Source of the DNA: SG8-30 sp963715485
GTDB lineage: Bacteria; Pseudomonadota; Gammaproteobacteria; Steroidobacterales; Steroidobacteraceae
Direction: 5' to 3'
NCBI GenBank assembly: GCA_963715485.1
Contig: OY970244.1
Coordinates: forward strand, 372,001-436,000
DNA: 64,000 bases
In this document: positions 17,529-25,574 of the stretch, one piece after another
Numbering within the stretch: position 1 is the first letter of the stretch
Layout: every line of letters starts with the position of its first letter
Notes under the pieces: generated by a model
What the model saw: the letters and a program-made list of their open reading frames with translations, nothing else
Told to the model about the DNA's origin: nothing
The model's database searches: none
Position numbers and translations under genes: made by a program

Positions 17529-20500
17529 TTACTTGGCCATGAACAGCATGGCTTCGCTCTCCTGCACGGCGCCGCCGCGGTTGCCCGCTCCCCGATCACT
17601 GTTCGTGATCAGCATGATGCCGAGCTCCTCGGTGTTGCCTTGCAGCGGCCCGAAGTCGTAGACCGCCATCGAGCCGTTGCTGTTGCCGGCGATGTCGTCC
17701 GGCACGGCCACGTAGCGCTCGCCGAACGGCGTCACGGTGAGGCCCTCGATCAGGTCGCCAGGACCGCCGAAGTAGAAGTCCTGGGTCAGCAGCGCGACAT
17801 TGACCCGGGTCGTACCCAGATCCGCCGCACCCAGTCCCAGCTGCTCCGCGCAGACCGTCAGCACCGTGTTGCCGGTGTTGGTCGCGTGCTCCGCAAAGAA
17901 GAACGCGTCGGCGTCGTCCGTGGCGAGGTTCAGCGCCCAGCTCACCTGGCGACCGTCCGAGATCGTGCTGAAGCCCGACAAGTCGCGATTCAGGATCGCA
18001 TAGTCATCCACCCCATCCTGGTTCGTGTCCAGGAACACGATGTGGCTGACCGGCAGCAGGTGACTCTGCCGCTCCCAGGTGTTGACCGCGAACTGCCAGA
18101 CGAACGAGTCGTTCGCCGAGCAGAAGCCGGCCGGCACCGGGAACGTCGCGACGCCGAAGGCTCGGGCATCCGGGGTCGGCTCGCCTGCGCCCGGCCCGCC
18201 CTGGGGCAGGTTCGGGCTCACCGCCAGCAGCGAGAAGGCCGCTGTCTGCGCATCACCGACGCCGATGTTGTTCAGCGACACGAGGTCCTGGCCGCTCTTG
18301 AACGTCAGCACCTGCCGGCCCTTCAGCTCGGCCGCCTTGCGCGGCAGCAGGTGCCAGGGCAGGTGGATCGGGTGCTTGCCGTCGTCGAGGATGAGCTGGC
18401 CATCGAACTCGTTGAAGGTCAACGTGGCCGGGTTGGCCCCTTCCGGGCCGGAACTCATCGCGTTGGCGGGCAGGTCGGCACCGCTGATCGTCAGCTTGAC
18501 CGGAAGCACCGCGTCGCTGCCGGGCTGCACGGTCAGCTTCCTCGGACCACTGACCGACACCGGGCCACCGGCCTTGGCGGGGTCGCGGAACATCGGCTGT
18601 ACCGTGTAGGTGATGGCCTTGTTCGAGTAGTTGCGGACGCGAACCTTCTTGTGAAGCGTGACCACGTTCTGGCTCACGTCCATGAAGCCGAAGCTCAGGC
18701 CGCCCTGCAGCGTCTCGTCGTCCCAGGCCGCGGCCGGCGCCTTGACGGCCAGGTCGGCACGGACCTCACCGCCGCCGATCCGGCTGATCGGCGCGAGGCC
18801 TGCATCCGGCGCGGTCTCAACCATGATCTCGGCGTTGTTCATCAGCCGTGCCTTGACCTCGGCCGGGCTCAGGCCCGGATAGGCGTCGAGCACCAGCGCC
18901 GCCGAGCCGGAGACCATCGGCGCGGCGCCAGACGTGCCTCCGAACGGCCCGGTGCCGGTGCCGGAACCGGCGATCGCCGACACGGACGCACCCGGCGCGC
19001 CGATTTCCGGCTTGATCATGCTGTCCGGATTACGCGGACCACGCGACGAGCTGCCGACCATCGTGCCGACCAGCGGGATGCCGTTGTTCGGATCGAAGCG
19101 CAGCACCGTGTTCGGCAGGCCGCTCTTCAAGAGATTGGAGATTGCCTGGCTGATCATGTAGCCCGGGATATCGATCGGACGGTCGCCACCGTCGCCACCG
19201 GCGAACGGGTCGCCGGGAGCGATCAGCCCGATGATGCCGACCAGGCCGCCTGCATCGCCGATGTTCTTGATCTTCAGCGTGAAGTTGCAGGCGCCGCGGT
19301 CGACCAGGACGATGTATCCAGCGAGCGAGCCAGGGGCAAACGGCGCGCAGCCGTTCAGGTTGCCGCCGGCACCGTCGCCGTACAGCATCGGCTCCTCGAT
19401 GACGCTCGTGAGCGGCGCCGACCAGGGCTGGAACACCGCGTCGTAGGTGCCTGCGATCGCTGCCGGTGCGACTGCGTCGAACTTCGGCAGGAACGCACTC
19501 GGCACCTGCGTCTGTGCAACCGACAGCGCGCTCGAGGCCGCCCCCGGCGTGCCGGTGATGTAGGGCTTGTCGCTGCCGTTGCCGGCCGAGGCGACGGTCA
19601 TCACGCCGAAAGCGCTGGCGTTGTCGACCGCAAATGCCAGGTCGTCGTCATACGACTGGCCGTAGTTGCTGCCGAGCGACATGTTGACCACGTCCATGCG
19701 GTCCGAGGTGTCGCCGTCGCCGTTCGGGTCGACGACGTATTCCATGCCCTGGATCAGCGCGATGCCGCTGCAGGAGCTGGAAACGGCGCTGCAGACCTTG
19801 ACGGCGTAGAGGTCCACGCCGGGCGCGACGCCGCCGGCACCGCCGATGATGTCGGCGACGTGCGAGCCGTGACCTTCGAAGTCGATGGGATCGTCGTCCG
19901 GCGCGAGCGGGCCGAACGTCGGCCAGAGCTCGCCGACGAAGTCATAGCCTTCGACGACCTTGGCGGTCGGGAACAAGCCGTCGCGCGAGGTCTGGCGGGG
20001 ATCGCCGATGCCGGCGCCCCAGGCCGCCTCGTAGGCGGCCGCCGTGCCTGGGCCGCCGAACGCGGCGTGCGTGTAGTCGACACCCGAGTCGAGTACTGCG
20101 ACGCGGACGTCGGTGCCGTCAAAGCCGGCGTTCTGCACCGCAGTGGCGCCGATGTAAGGCACCGTCTCGGACAGGTCCATCTGGTAGTCGACGACCCGCG
20201 AGATACGGGTCACGTTCGGATCGTTCGCGAGACTCCTGACCTCTTTCGCGTCCGCATCGAGGAACACGGCGTTTGCGACCATCTGCACGTCCGCCACGAC
20301 CTTCGCGCTCGGAGCGAGCTTCTTCAGCTTGCCCTTGAAGGTCTGCTGTTCGGACTTCAGCGTTTCCTTGGCCATGATCTGCTCGGACGGCGAGCGGCCG
20401 CCCTGCTTGGCGACTGCCGGCGAGCGCAGGTGCACCATGACCTGGACGCGGCCGGTTGCGGTAGCCAGCGACGGATCGAACCGCATCAGCTGGCTGCCGA

Positions 20501-20669
20501 GCGCGCTTTCCGCCCGAGGCAGCTTGAGCGTCTCGATCGAGGCGGGAAGCGGCGCCGAAGCGCTGATTGCGCTGCGGTCTGCTGCGAGGCTCGCGGGTGC
20601 GGTTGCGGCTGCGAGGAAGGTCACGCAGCCGACAGCTCCACTGAGCTTCCATCCGGACAGTTTGATCAC
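17529..20669 (-). CDS. Secreted S8 family serine peptidase (subtilase) with PA domain
   Basis: An intact 1046-residue exoenzyme. Residues 1-29 are a Sec signal peptide ending in PASLA. An inhibitor-I9-like propeptide covers about 70-165. The catalytic triad is Asp194 in VAVLDSGVDYTH, His270 in EGHGSHVADIIGG and Ser580 in GGTSGAAPMVSG, with the oxyanion Asn in ASAGNGS (about 364). A protease-associated insert lies at about 420-530 (VDRGACNFTLKIKNIG). Residues 650-1046 look like beta-sandwich modules; no sortase or PEP-CTERM anchor is seen. It is monocistronic with its own terminator and a long structured leader. The product probably degrades extracellular protein for nutrition. Confidence 0.94.
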   Translation of the reverse strand: MIKLSGWKLSGAVGCVTFLAAATAPASLAADRSAISASAPLPASIETLKLPRAESALGSQLMRFDPSLATATGRVQVMVHLRSPAVAKQGGRSPSEQIMAKETLKSEQQTFKGKLKKLAPSAKVVADVQMVANAVFLDADAKEVRSLANDPNVTRISRVVDYQMDLSETVPYIGATAVQNAGFDGTDVRVAVLDSGVDYTHAAFGGPGTAAAYEAAWGAGIGDPRQTSRDGLFPTAKVVEGYDFVGELWPTFGPLAPDDDPIDFEGHGSHVADIIGGAGGVAPGVDLYAVKVCSAVSSSCSGIALIQGMEYVVDPNGDGDTSDRMDVVNMSLGSNYGQSYDDDLAFAVDNASAFGVMTVASAGNGSDKPYITGTPGAASSALSVAQTQVPSAFLPKFDAVAPAAIAGTYDAVFQPWSAPLTSVIEEPMLYGDGAGGNLNGCAPFAPGSLAGYIVLVDRGACNFTLKIKNIGDAGGLVGIIGLIAPGDPFAGGDGGDRPIDIPGYMISQAISNLLKSGLPNTVLRFDPNNGIPLVGTMVGSSSRGPRNPDSMIKPEIGAPGASVSAIAGSGTGTGPFGGTSGAAPMVSGSAALVLDAYPGLSPAEVKARLMNNAEIMVETAPDAGLAPISRIGGGEVRADLAVKAPAAAWDDETLQGGLSFGFMDVSQNVVTLHKKVRVRNYSNKAITYTVQPMFRDPAKAGGPVSVSGPRKLTVQPGSDAVLPVKLTISGADLPANAMSSGPEGANPATLTFNEFDGQLILDDGKHPIHLPWHLLPRKAAELKGRQVLTFKSGQDLVSLNNIGVGDAQTAAFSLLAVSPNLPQGGPGAGEPTPDARAFGVATFPVPAGFCSANDSFVWQFAVNTWERQSHLLPVSHIVFLDTNQDGVDDYAILNRDLSGFSTISDGRQVSWALNLATDDADAFFFAEHATNTGNTVLTVCAEQLGLGAADLGTTRVNVALLTQDFYFGGPGDLIEGLTVTPFGERYVAVPDDIAGNSNGSMAVYDFGPLQGNTEELGIMLITNSDRGAGNRGGAVQESEAMLFMAK

Positions 20670-20999
20670 TTGGGATCCCCTCTATTGTGGATGACAGGCA
20701 TGGTCGTTAAGCGACAGATTCACAACCGGCGCCTCCGAAAAGGGCTCGAATTGGGATCTGTTTTTTTGCAGCCCGCCCCTCTCGCGGAACCCCGAGAGTC
20801 GTGGCTTTGCGGCCCCGCCTCGCGACGGGTGTGCCTTCCGGCCGATGGCCGAAGCTAAAACCTAACCGGATGCGGCAAGATTCACAAGGGCTGCAGGCGA
20901 CGAGCTGCGCTCATGCAGCTGGATGCAACATAATGGCTTTGGTCCGATTATCGCAGGTGCTTCGGCAGCGTGGCGGGCGGCACGGGCGCGAAGAAAGCC
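20670..20999. other. 330-bp intergenic leader between S8 peptidase and CYTH gene
   Basis: No coding sequence is evident. The part nearer the peptidase is A/T-richer and should hold its promoter and ribosome site (AGAGGGGATCCC just before the ATG on the minus strand). The middle contains the structured segment described separately at 20768-20840. The part nearer the CYTH gene contains its 3' end spacer. Confidence 0.6.
20768..20840 (-). ncRNA. Possible degenerate c-di-GMP-I (GEMM) riboswitch in the S8 peptidase leader
   Basis: On the minus strand, about 100 bases before the peptidase start, GGCACACC is followed by a short stem CGTC/GGCG closed by a GCGA tetraloop, then GGGCCGCAAAGCCACG. This matches the GEMM-I pattern GGCAAACC, stem with GNRA loop, GGGACGCAAAGCC. 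A second hairpin (CTCTCG/CGAGAG) and GGCGGGCTGC follow in the expected place of the closing segment. The outer P1 pairing is weak and the tetraloop receptor is not obvious, so this is a candidate only. Confidence 0.38.
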
Positions 21000-21546
21000 T
21001 CAGCGCGCCGCGGACTGCGCCGCGATCAGGTCGACGTAGGCACCCTCGACCAGGTCGCCCGCCGTCGACCCCCAGCGCTGCCATGATGTGCCGCGCTTCG
21101 GCCTCGCCGCCGCCGAGGTCATCGCCCGCCTCCAGCACGACCTCCAGTTCCAGGAAATCGCCGAGTCCCTCGACGCGGTCGAGATGGATGCGCGTGCGGC
21201 CCGCCAGGTACAGCCGTCGCTGCTTGCGCACCCGGCCGGTGACGCCGCAGGCGCGGGTCAGCGCCTCGCGCAGTGCGGCCGGGTCGCTGGTCGGCGCGAT
21301 CACGTAGCGCGAGAGCTTCGGCCCGTCCTGGTCGGGGCGATCGTAGTGGATCAGCTCGCCGCGATCCGGCGCCAGCTCGCGCAGCTTCAGGCGGCCGTCC
21401 GGGCAGGCGAAGAAGGTGTCGTCCTGCGCGATGTCCACCGGGCCGCGATCGGCGAGCGCTGCGGCTCGCGCCTCGACGGTCGCCAGGTCGGCGACACGGG
21501 CCTTGATCTCGATGTTGCGCCGGCCGTGCAGGGTGGGCTCAGCCAT
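21000..21546 (-). CDS. CYTH domain protein (class IV adenylate cyclase/thiamine-triphosphatase-like), late +1 frameshift
   Basis: Begins MAEPTLHGRRNIEIKARVADLATV, the N-terminal strand of CYTH tunnel proteins, then DDTFFACPDGRLKLRE, a YDRPDQDGPKLSRY segment, RIHLDRVEGLGDFLELEVVL and the final helix. One extra base near 21063 breaks the frame 20 residues before the end; the next frame gives GDLVEGAYVDLIAAQSAAR and stops at 21000, which fits the family. CYTH proteins bind triphosphates (ATP, thiamine-PPP, polyphosphate) with divalent metal; the exact reaction is unknown. The start overlaps the last eight bases of the upstream TauE gene, so translation is probably coupled. Confidence 0.75.
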
Positions 21547-22342
21547 GGCCGAAGGCTCGCGGCCCGCTCTCGTACAGGATGAACACCGCCATCGCCACCA
21601 GGAACACGGCGAACACACGCCGCAGCGTGGCCTGGGGCATGCGGCTGGCGAACTGGCTGCCGGCGACGCTGCCGACGGCGCCGATCAGCGCGATGGTGCC
21701 GAGGACCTACCAGTCCAGCGACAGGCCCTGCGCCGACAGCAGGTGCAGGTGCTTGAAGAAGCCGGTGAAGGCGTTCAGCGCGATGATGGCGAGGCTGGTG
21801 CCGATCGCGACGTGCATCCCGAGACCGCCGAGTAGCACCAGCGCGGGCAGGATCAGGAAGCCACCACCGACGCCGACGAAGCCGGTCAGGGCACCGACGG
21901 CGAGGCCGTCGGCCACGACCTTGCCGAGCGGGCGACTCGATCCGGCCTGGGGTACGTAGCTCGAGCGGCGGAACATCATGACCGCCGCGGCGAGCATCAC
22001 CAGCGCGAACACGGTCAGCTGTACCGCGCCGGTCACGTAGCCGGACAGCCATGCCCCGGCGTAGGTGCCGACCATGCCCGGCAGCCCGAACCAGGCCACG
22101 CTGCGCCACTCGACTCGACCCCTGGCTGCATTCTGCAGCGCGCCCACCAGCGCGATGGTGCCGACCACGCCCAGCGAGCCGGCGATGGCGATCTTCTCCG
22201 GCTGGCCCACCAGGTAGACCAGCACCGGCACCGTGATGATCGACCCGCCGGAGCCGAGCAGGCCCAGCGAGAGGCCAATGGCGAGCGCGCCGATCCAGGC
22301 AAGCCACATGACAGGAATTCCGCTGCGAAGGGCGTCCAGCAT
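21539..22342 (-). pseudogene. TauE/SafE family sulfite exporter-like protein with an in-frame TAG
   Basis: From ATG 22342 it reads GIPVMWLAWIGALAIGLSLGLLGSGGSIITVPVLVYLVG, the classic first TauE repeat, and the second repeat VADGLAVGALTGFVGVGGGFLILPALVLLGG. After LLSAQGLSLDW there is a TAG at 21707-21709; the same frame then continues with VLGTIALIGAVGSVAGSQFASRMP and a last helix FAVFLVAMAVFILY, and ends at 21539 overlapping the CYTH start. The tail is clearly native, so the TAG is a nonsense mutation or a base error rather than the true end. An upstream TTG (22354) is an alternative start. Divergent from a persulfide dioxygenase. Confidence 0.8.
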
Positions 22343-22437
22343 AGTGTCGGGCAAGGTACGCGGCCAGCGTCGGTGACCGGGGTTCCGGAACCTGGTCGCC
22401 CGGTCTGAGAGAATCCGGACAAGGACAGGAGGAGCCG

Positions 22438-23289
22438 ATGAGAAAGCCCGAGGTCAAGCCATTCCTGCACGAGCAGTCCTCGACCTGGACCTACGTCGTC
22501 CACGACGGCCAGGCCGCAGCGATCGTCGACCCGGCACTGGACTATGACCACCGCTCCGGCAGGACCTCCACCGGGTCCGCCGCGGAGGTGGTCGCATGGG
22601 TGCGCGAGGCGGGGCTGGCCGTGGAGTGGATCCTGGAGACGCATGCGCACGCGGATCACCTGAGCGCGGCGCCGTTCCTGAAGCGGGAACTGGGCGGCCG
22701 CGTCGCCATCGGCGAGGGCATCTGCAAGGTGCAGTCGACGTTCAAGGGACTGCTGAACCTCGAGCCGGCCTTTACCACGGATGGCAGGCAATTCGACCAC
22801 CTGTTCCGCGACGGGGAGACCTTCCGCATCGGGACGCTCGAGGGACGCGTGATCCCGACGCCGGGCCATACCAACGACAGCGTCACCTACCTCATCGGCG
22901 ACGCGGCCTTCGTGGGCGACAGCCTGTTCATGCCTGATGGCGGGACGGCGCGCTGCGACTTCCCGGGCGGGGACGCGCATGTGCTGTACCAGTCCATCCA
23001 GCGGCTGTATGCGCTGCCGGCCGGGACCCGCGTCTTCGTCTGCCATGACTATGGCCCGGGTGGGCGGGAGCCGCTGTGCGAGACGACCATCGCCGCGCAG
23101 CGGTCCGGCAACATCCACGTCCGGGACGGCATCAGCGAGGCGGAGTTCGTCGAACTGCGGACCCGGCGGGACGCGACCCTGGCCGTGCCGGACCTCCTCT
23201 ACCCGTCGGTCCAGGTCAACGTCCGGGCAGGCGAGCTGCCACCCCCCGAGTCCAACGGCCACCGGTACCTGAAGATCCCGGTGACCTGA
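22438..23289 (+). CDS. MBL-fold persulfide dioxygenase (ETHE1/Blh-like)
   Basis: A 283-residue metallo-beta-lactamase-fold protein. The iron-site motif is H69-A-H71-A-D73-H74 in ETHAHADHLS, with the third His in PTPGHTNDS, the Asp in FVGDSLFMPD and the last His in FVCHDYGPGG. The absence of the second-metal pattern and the GGTARCDFPGGDA segment place it with ETHE1/Blh enzymes that oxidise glutathione persulfide to sulfite. The neighbouring divergent TauE-like exporter would remove the sulfite, which supports this role. It has a ribosome site AGGAGG close before the ATG. A REPIN-like repeat begins just after the stop. Confidence 0.9.
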   Translation: MRKPEVKPFLHEQSSTWTYVVHDGQAAAIVDPALDYDHRSGRTSTGSAAEVVAWVREAGLAVEWILETHAHADHLSAAPFLKRELGGRVAIGEGICKVQSTFKGLLNLEPAFTTDGRQFDHLFRDGETFRIGTLEGRVIPTPGHTNDSVTYLIGDAAFVGDSLFMPDGGTARCDFPGGDAHVLYQSIQRLYALPAGTRVFVCHDYGPGGREPLCETTIAAQRSGNIHVRDGISEAEFVELRTRRDATLAVPDLLYPSVQVNVRAGELPPPESNGHRYLKIPVT

Positions 23290-23379
23290 AAATTGGGGAC
23301 ATTCCTATTTTCCCTTCTGCTGTAAGTCACTGACCTGCAGCCGAATCCGCAAAAAAGGAAAACAGGAATGTCCCCTTTT
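23290..23379. repeat. REPIN-like palindromic repeat, copy 3
   Basis: The arm GGGGACATTCCTATTTTCC starts at 23295. The right arm (GGAAAACAGGAATGTCCCC) ends at 23375 and differs from the perfect complement at one position. The spacer is about 45 bp. It separates the persulfide dioxygenase stop from the trp promoter, whose -35 box begins six bases after the element, so it may insulate the two transcripts. Confidence 0.85.
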
Positions 23380-23384
23380 CCTTC

Positions 23385-23414
23385 TTGACCGGCCTGCTGC
23401 GCCACGGCGATACT
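23385..23414 (+). promoter_or_regulatory. trpLp: Candidate sigma-70 promoter of the trp operon
   Basis: TTGACC (23385-23390) and GATACT (23409-23414) are separated by 18 bases. The predicted transcript start is near 23421, only about two bases before the ATG of the leader peptide, and no Shine-Dalgarno is present. The leader may therefore be translated from a leaderless message, as known for trpL of Sinorhizobium. Confidence 0.5.
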
Positions 23415-23422
23415 GCGGTGCA

Positions 23423-23500
23423 ATGAAGACCCGTCCGGCAACGCTTGCGACGATCCGCTGGTGGTGGCGCCACTCCTCGGAGTGGATGCCGGGCGCGTAA
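23423..23500 (+). CDS. trpL: trp operon leader peptide with Trp-Trp-Trp
   Basis: A 25-residue open frame reads MKTRPATLATIRWWWRHSSE, then WMPGA and TAA. Three consecutive TGG codons (residues 13-15) and a fourth at residue 21 are what a tryptophan attenuator leader needs: scarce Trp-tRNA stalls the ribosome there. The codons sit immediately before the first of three mutually exclusive hairpins and 96 bases before the trpE ATG. The position, codon content and downstream terminator make the call firm although no sequence comparison was possible. Confidence 0.9.
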   Translation: MKTRPATLATIRWWWRHSSEWMPGA

Positions 23501-23558
23501 CCGTTTTCTCGCTACGAACCCGACCCATCTCCGAGCAGGTGCCGGGGGTGGGTTTTTT
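23470..23558 (+). promoter_or_regulatory. Transcription attenuator of the trp operon
   Basis: Segment 1:2 is the hairpin CCACTC (23470-23475) with GAGTGG (23480-23485). Segment 2 (CTCGGAGTGG, 23476-23485) can instead pair with segment 3 (CCATCTCCGAG, 23525-23535) as antiterminator. Segment 3 with 4 forms the terminator AACCCGACCC (23517-23526) against GGGGTGGGTT (23545-23554), ending in six T (23553-23558). A ribosome stalled at the triple Trp would cover segment 1 and favour 2:3, allowing transcription. The terminator stem has one G-T pair and one mismatch. Confidence 0.85.
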
Positions 23559-23595
23559 GTTGTCCGCTCCCCGCTGCCGGTGACACGAGGAGCCC

Positions 23596-24981
23596 ATGAA
23601 GGCACCGTTCGACATTGCCGCTGACCTCGACACGCCGGTCTCGGCCTACCTGAAGCTGGCACCGTTCCAGCCGCGCTTCCTGCTGGAAAGCGTGGAAGGC
23701 GGCGAGCGCCTGGCGCGTTACTCGTTCATCGGCTTCGGCGACTGCCTCGAGGTGCGCCTCGACCACGCCGGCCTGAAGATCGGCACCGAGTCGCGCCCTC
23801 GGCCGGGCAGCCGCGACGAACTGCTCGATGCATTGCGCGGGGCACTCGCGACGGCCCCCCGGCCGCTGCCCGAGGTGGCGGGCGTGCCGCTGGCCGGTGG
23901 CCTGGTCGGCGTGTCGGCCTACGACCTCGTGCGCTACTTCGAGCGGCTGCCGGAACGGGCGCGCCCCGACCTGCCGGTTCCCGACGCCTGCTACCTGGCG
24001 CCGAGGTCCTTCCTGGTCTTCGACCACGTCACCCGCGGGATGGCCCTGCTGCATGCCGGCCCGGACTCCGAGCGCAAGCTGCTGCGCGCCGAGATCATCC
24101 GTGCCCTGCGCGGCCCCGTCCCGGTCCGCAGGCAGCGCATCCGCATCGGTCCCGCCACGCCGAGCCTGAGCCGCGACGAGTTCCTCGCCGGCGTCGCCCG
24201 CACCAAGGAACACATCGCCGCCGGCGACGTGTACCAGCTGGTGCTGTCGGTGCGCTTCATGGGCGAGGGCGAGCTCGACCCGTTCGAGACCTACCGGGCC
24301 CTGCGGCTGCTGAATCCCTCGCCCTACATGTACTTCTGCGACCTCGGCGACATCACCGTCGTCGGCTCCTCGCCCGAGGCGCTGGTCAAGCTCAACGCCG
24401 GGCGCGCCCAGCTTCGCCCGATCGCCGGCACGCGGCCGCGTTCGGACGATGCTGCCGTGGACATCGCGCGGGGGCAGGAGCTGCTGGCGGATGCGAAGGA
24501 AAACGCGGAGCACGTGATGCTGGTGGACCTGGCGCGCAACGACCTCGGCCGCGTGGCGAAGGCCGGCTCCGTGCACGTGGATCCTTATCGCGTGATCGAG
24601 CGCTACAGCCACGTCATGCACATCGTCAGCGGCGTCGGCGGCGAGATGGCCCCGGGACGCGACATGTTCGACCTGTTCGCGGCGGCATTCCCGGCCGGCA
24701 CGCTGGTCGGCGCGCCGAAGGTGCGCGCCATGGAGATCATCGACGAGCTCGAGCCGGTGCGCCGCGGCCTCTATGGCGGCACCGTCGGCTACTTCGGCCA
24801 CGGCGGCGACATGGACCAGGCCATCACCATCCGCACCCTGGTCTTCTCGGGCGACCGCTACGTCTACCAGGCCGGCGCCGGCATCGTGGCCGACAGCTCG
24901 CCGGAGGCCGAGCACGACGAGGTGCTGGCCAAGAGCGCGGCGCTGGCGCGCGCGCTGAAGATGACCGAGGAGGGGCTGTGA
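23596..24981 (+). CDS. trpE: Anthranilate synthase component I
   Basis: A 461-residue chorismate-utilising enzyme that makes anthranilate with TrpG-supplied ammonia. The N-terminal domain has RFLLESVEGGERLARYSFIG, the feedback-site region of TrpE (LLES motif). The catalytic half has DVYQLVLSVRF, GSSPEALVKL, PIAGTRPR, ENAEHVMLVDLARNDLGRV, AAFPAGTLVGAPKVRAMEII and YGGTVGYFG in the normal order. It is about 40-60 residues shorter than many TrpE proteins but complete. It is the first structural gene after the attenuator, with a GAGGAG ribosome site, and its stop overlaps the trpG start (TGATG). Confidence 0.95.
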   Translation: MKAPFDIAADLDTPVSAYLKLAPFQPRFLLESVEGGERLARYSFIGFGDCLEVRLDHAGLKIGTESRPRPGSRDELLDALRGALATAPRPLPEVAGVPLAGGLVGVSAYDLVRYFERLPERARPDLPVPDACYLAPRSFLVFDHVTRGMALLHAGPDSERKLLRAEIIRALRGPVPVRRQRIRIGPATPSLSRDEFLAGVARTKEHIAAGDVYQLVLSVRFMGEGELDPFETYRALRLLNPSPYMYFCDLGDITVVGSSPEALVKLNAGRAQLRPIAGTRPRSDDAAVDIARGQELLADAKENAEHVMLVDLARNDLGRVAKAGSVHVDPYRVIERYSHVMHIVSGVGGEMAPGRDMFDLFAAAFPAGTLVGAPKVRAMEIIDELEPVRRGLYGGTVGYFGHGGDMDQAITIRTLVFSGDRYVYQAGAGIVADSSPEAEHDEVLAKSAALARALKMTEEGL

Positions 24982-25574
24982 TGCCGCGCCTCTTGCTGAT
25001 CGACAACTACGACTCCTTCACCTACAACCTGGTGCAGGCCTTCCTCGTGCTCGGCGCCGACGTGCTGGTGCATCGCAACGACGAGATCACGGTCGAGCAG
25101 GCCCTGGCGCTGGCCCCGACGCACCTGTGCATCTCGCCAGGTCCCGGCACGCCTGCCGATGCGGGCGTGTCGATGAACATGATCGAGGCCTTCGCCGGCA
25201 AGGTGCCGGTGTTCGGCGTCTGCCTCGGCCACCAGTCGCTGGTGGAGGTGTTCGGTGGCAAGGTGGTGCGCGCCGGGCGGTTGATGCACGGCAAGACCTC
25301 GCTGGTGCACCACGACGGCCGCGGCGTGTTCGCCGGCCTGTCGAACCCGTTCCAGGCCGGCCGCTACCACTCGCTGATCGCGCAACGCGATGCCATCCCG
25401 GCGTCGCTCGAGATCACGGCCTGGACGCCGGAAGGCGAGATCATGGGCGTGCGCCACCGCGAGCTGGCGGTCGAGGGCGTGCAGTTCCACCCGGAGAGCA
25501 TCCTCACGCCGGACGGCCCGCAGCTGATGGGCAACTTCCTGCGCCGGAGCTCGCCCCGCCAGGAGGCGGCGTGA
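24981..25574 (+). CDS. trpG: Anthranilate synthase component II (glutamine amidotransferase)
   Basis: A 197-residue class I glutamine amidotransferase. LLLIDNYDSFTYNLVQ starts the protein; the oxyanion strand is SPGPGTPADAG; the nucleophile Cys is in VFGVCLGHQSL; the catalytic His/Glu are in VQFHPESILTPDG near the end. It passes ammonia to TrpE. The ATG lies within the trpE stop, and its own stop again overlaps trpD (TGATG), so the three are translationally coupled. It may also serve PabB, as is common for a single amidotransferase, but that cannot be judged here. Confidence 0.95.
   Translation: MPRLLLIDNYDSFTYNLVQAFLVLGADVLVHRNDEITVEQALALAPTHLCISPGPGTPADAGVSMNMIEAFAGKVPVFGVCLGHQSLVEVFGGKVVRAGRLMHGKTSLVHHDGRGVFAGLSNPFQAGRYHSLIAQRDAIPASLEITAWTPEGEIMGVRHRELAVEGVQFHPESILTPDGPQLMGNFLRRSSPRQEAA

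Noticed and set aside
17436..20858. A very long plus-strand open frame opposite the S8 peptidase gene
   Set aside because: Its product is a His/Arg/Gln-rich low-complexity chain with no recognisable domain; the opposite strand has a signal peptide and a full subtilase triad. It is the usual GC-rich antisense shadow.
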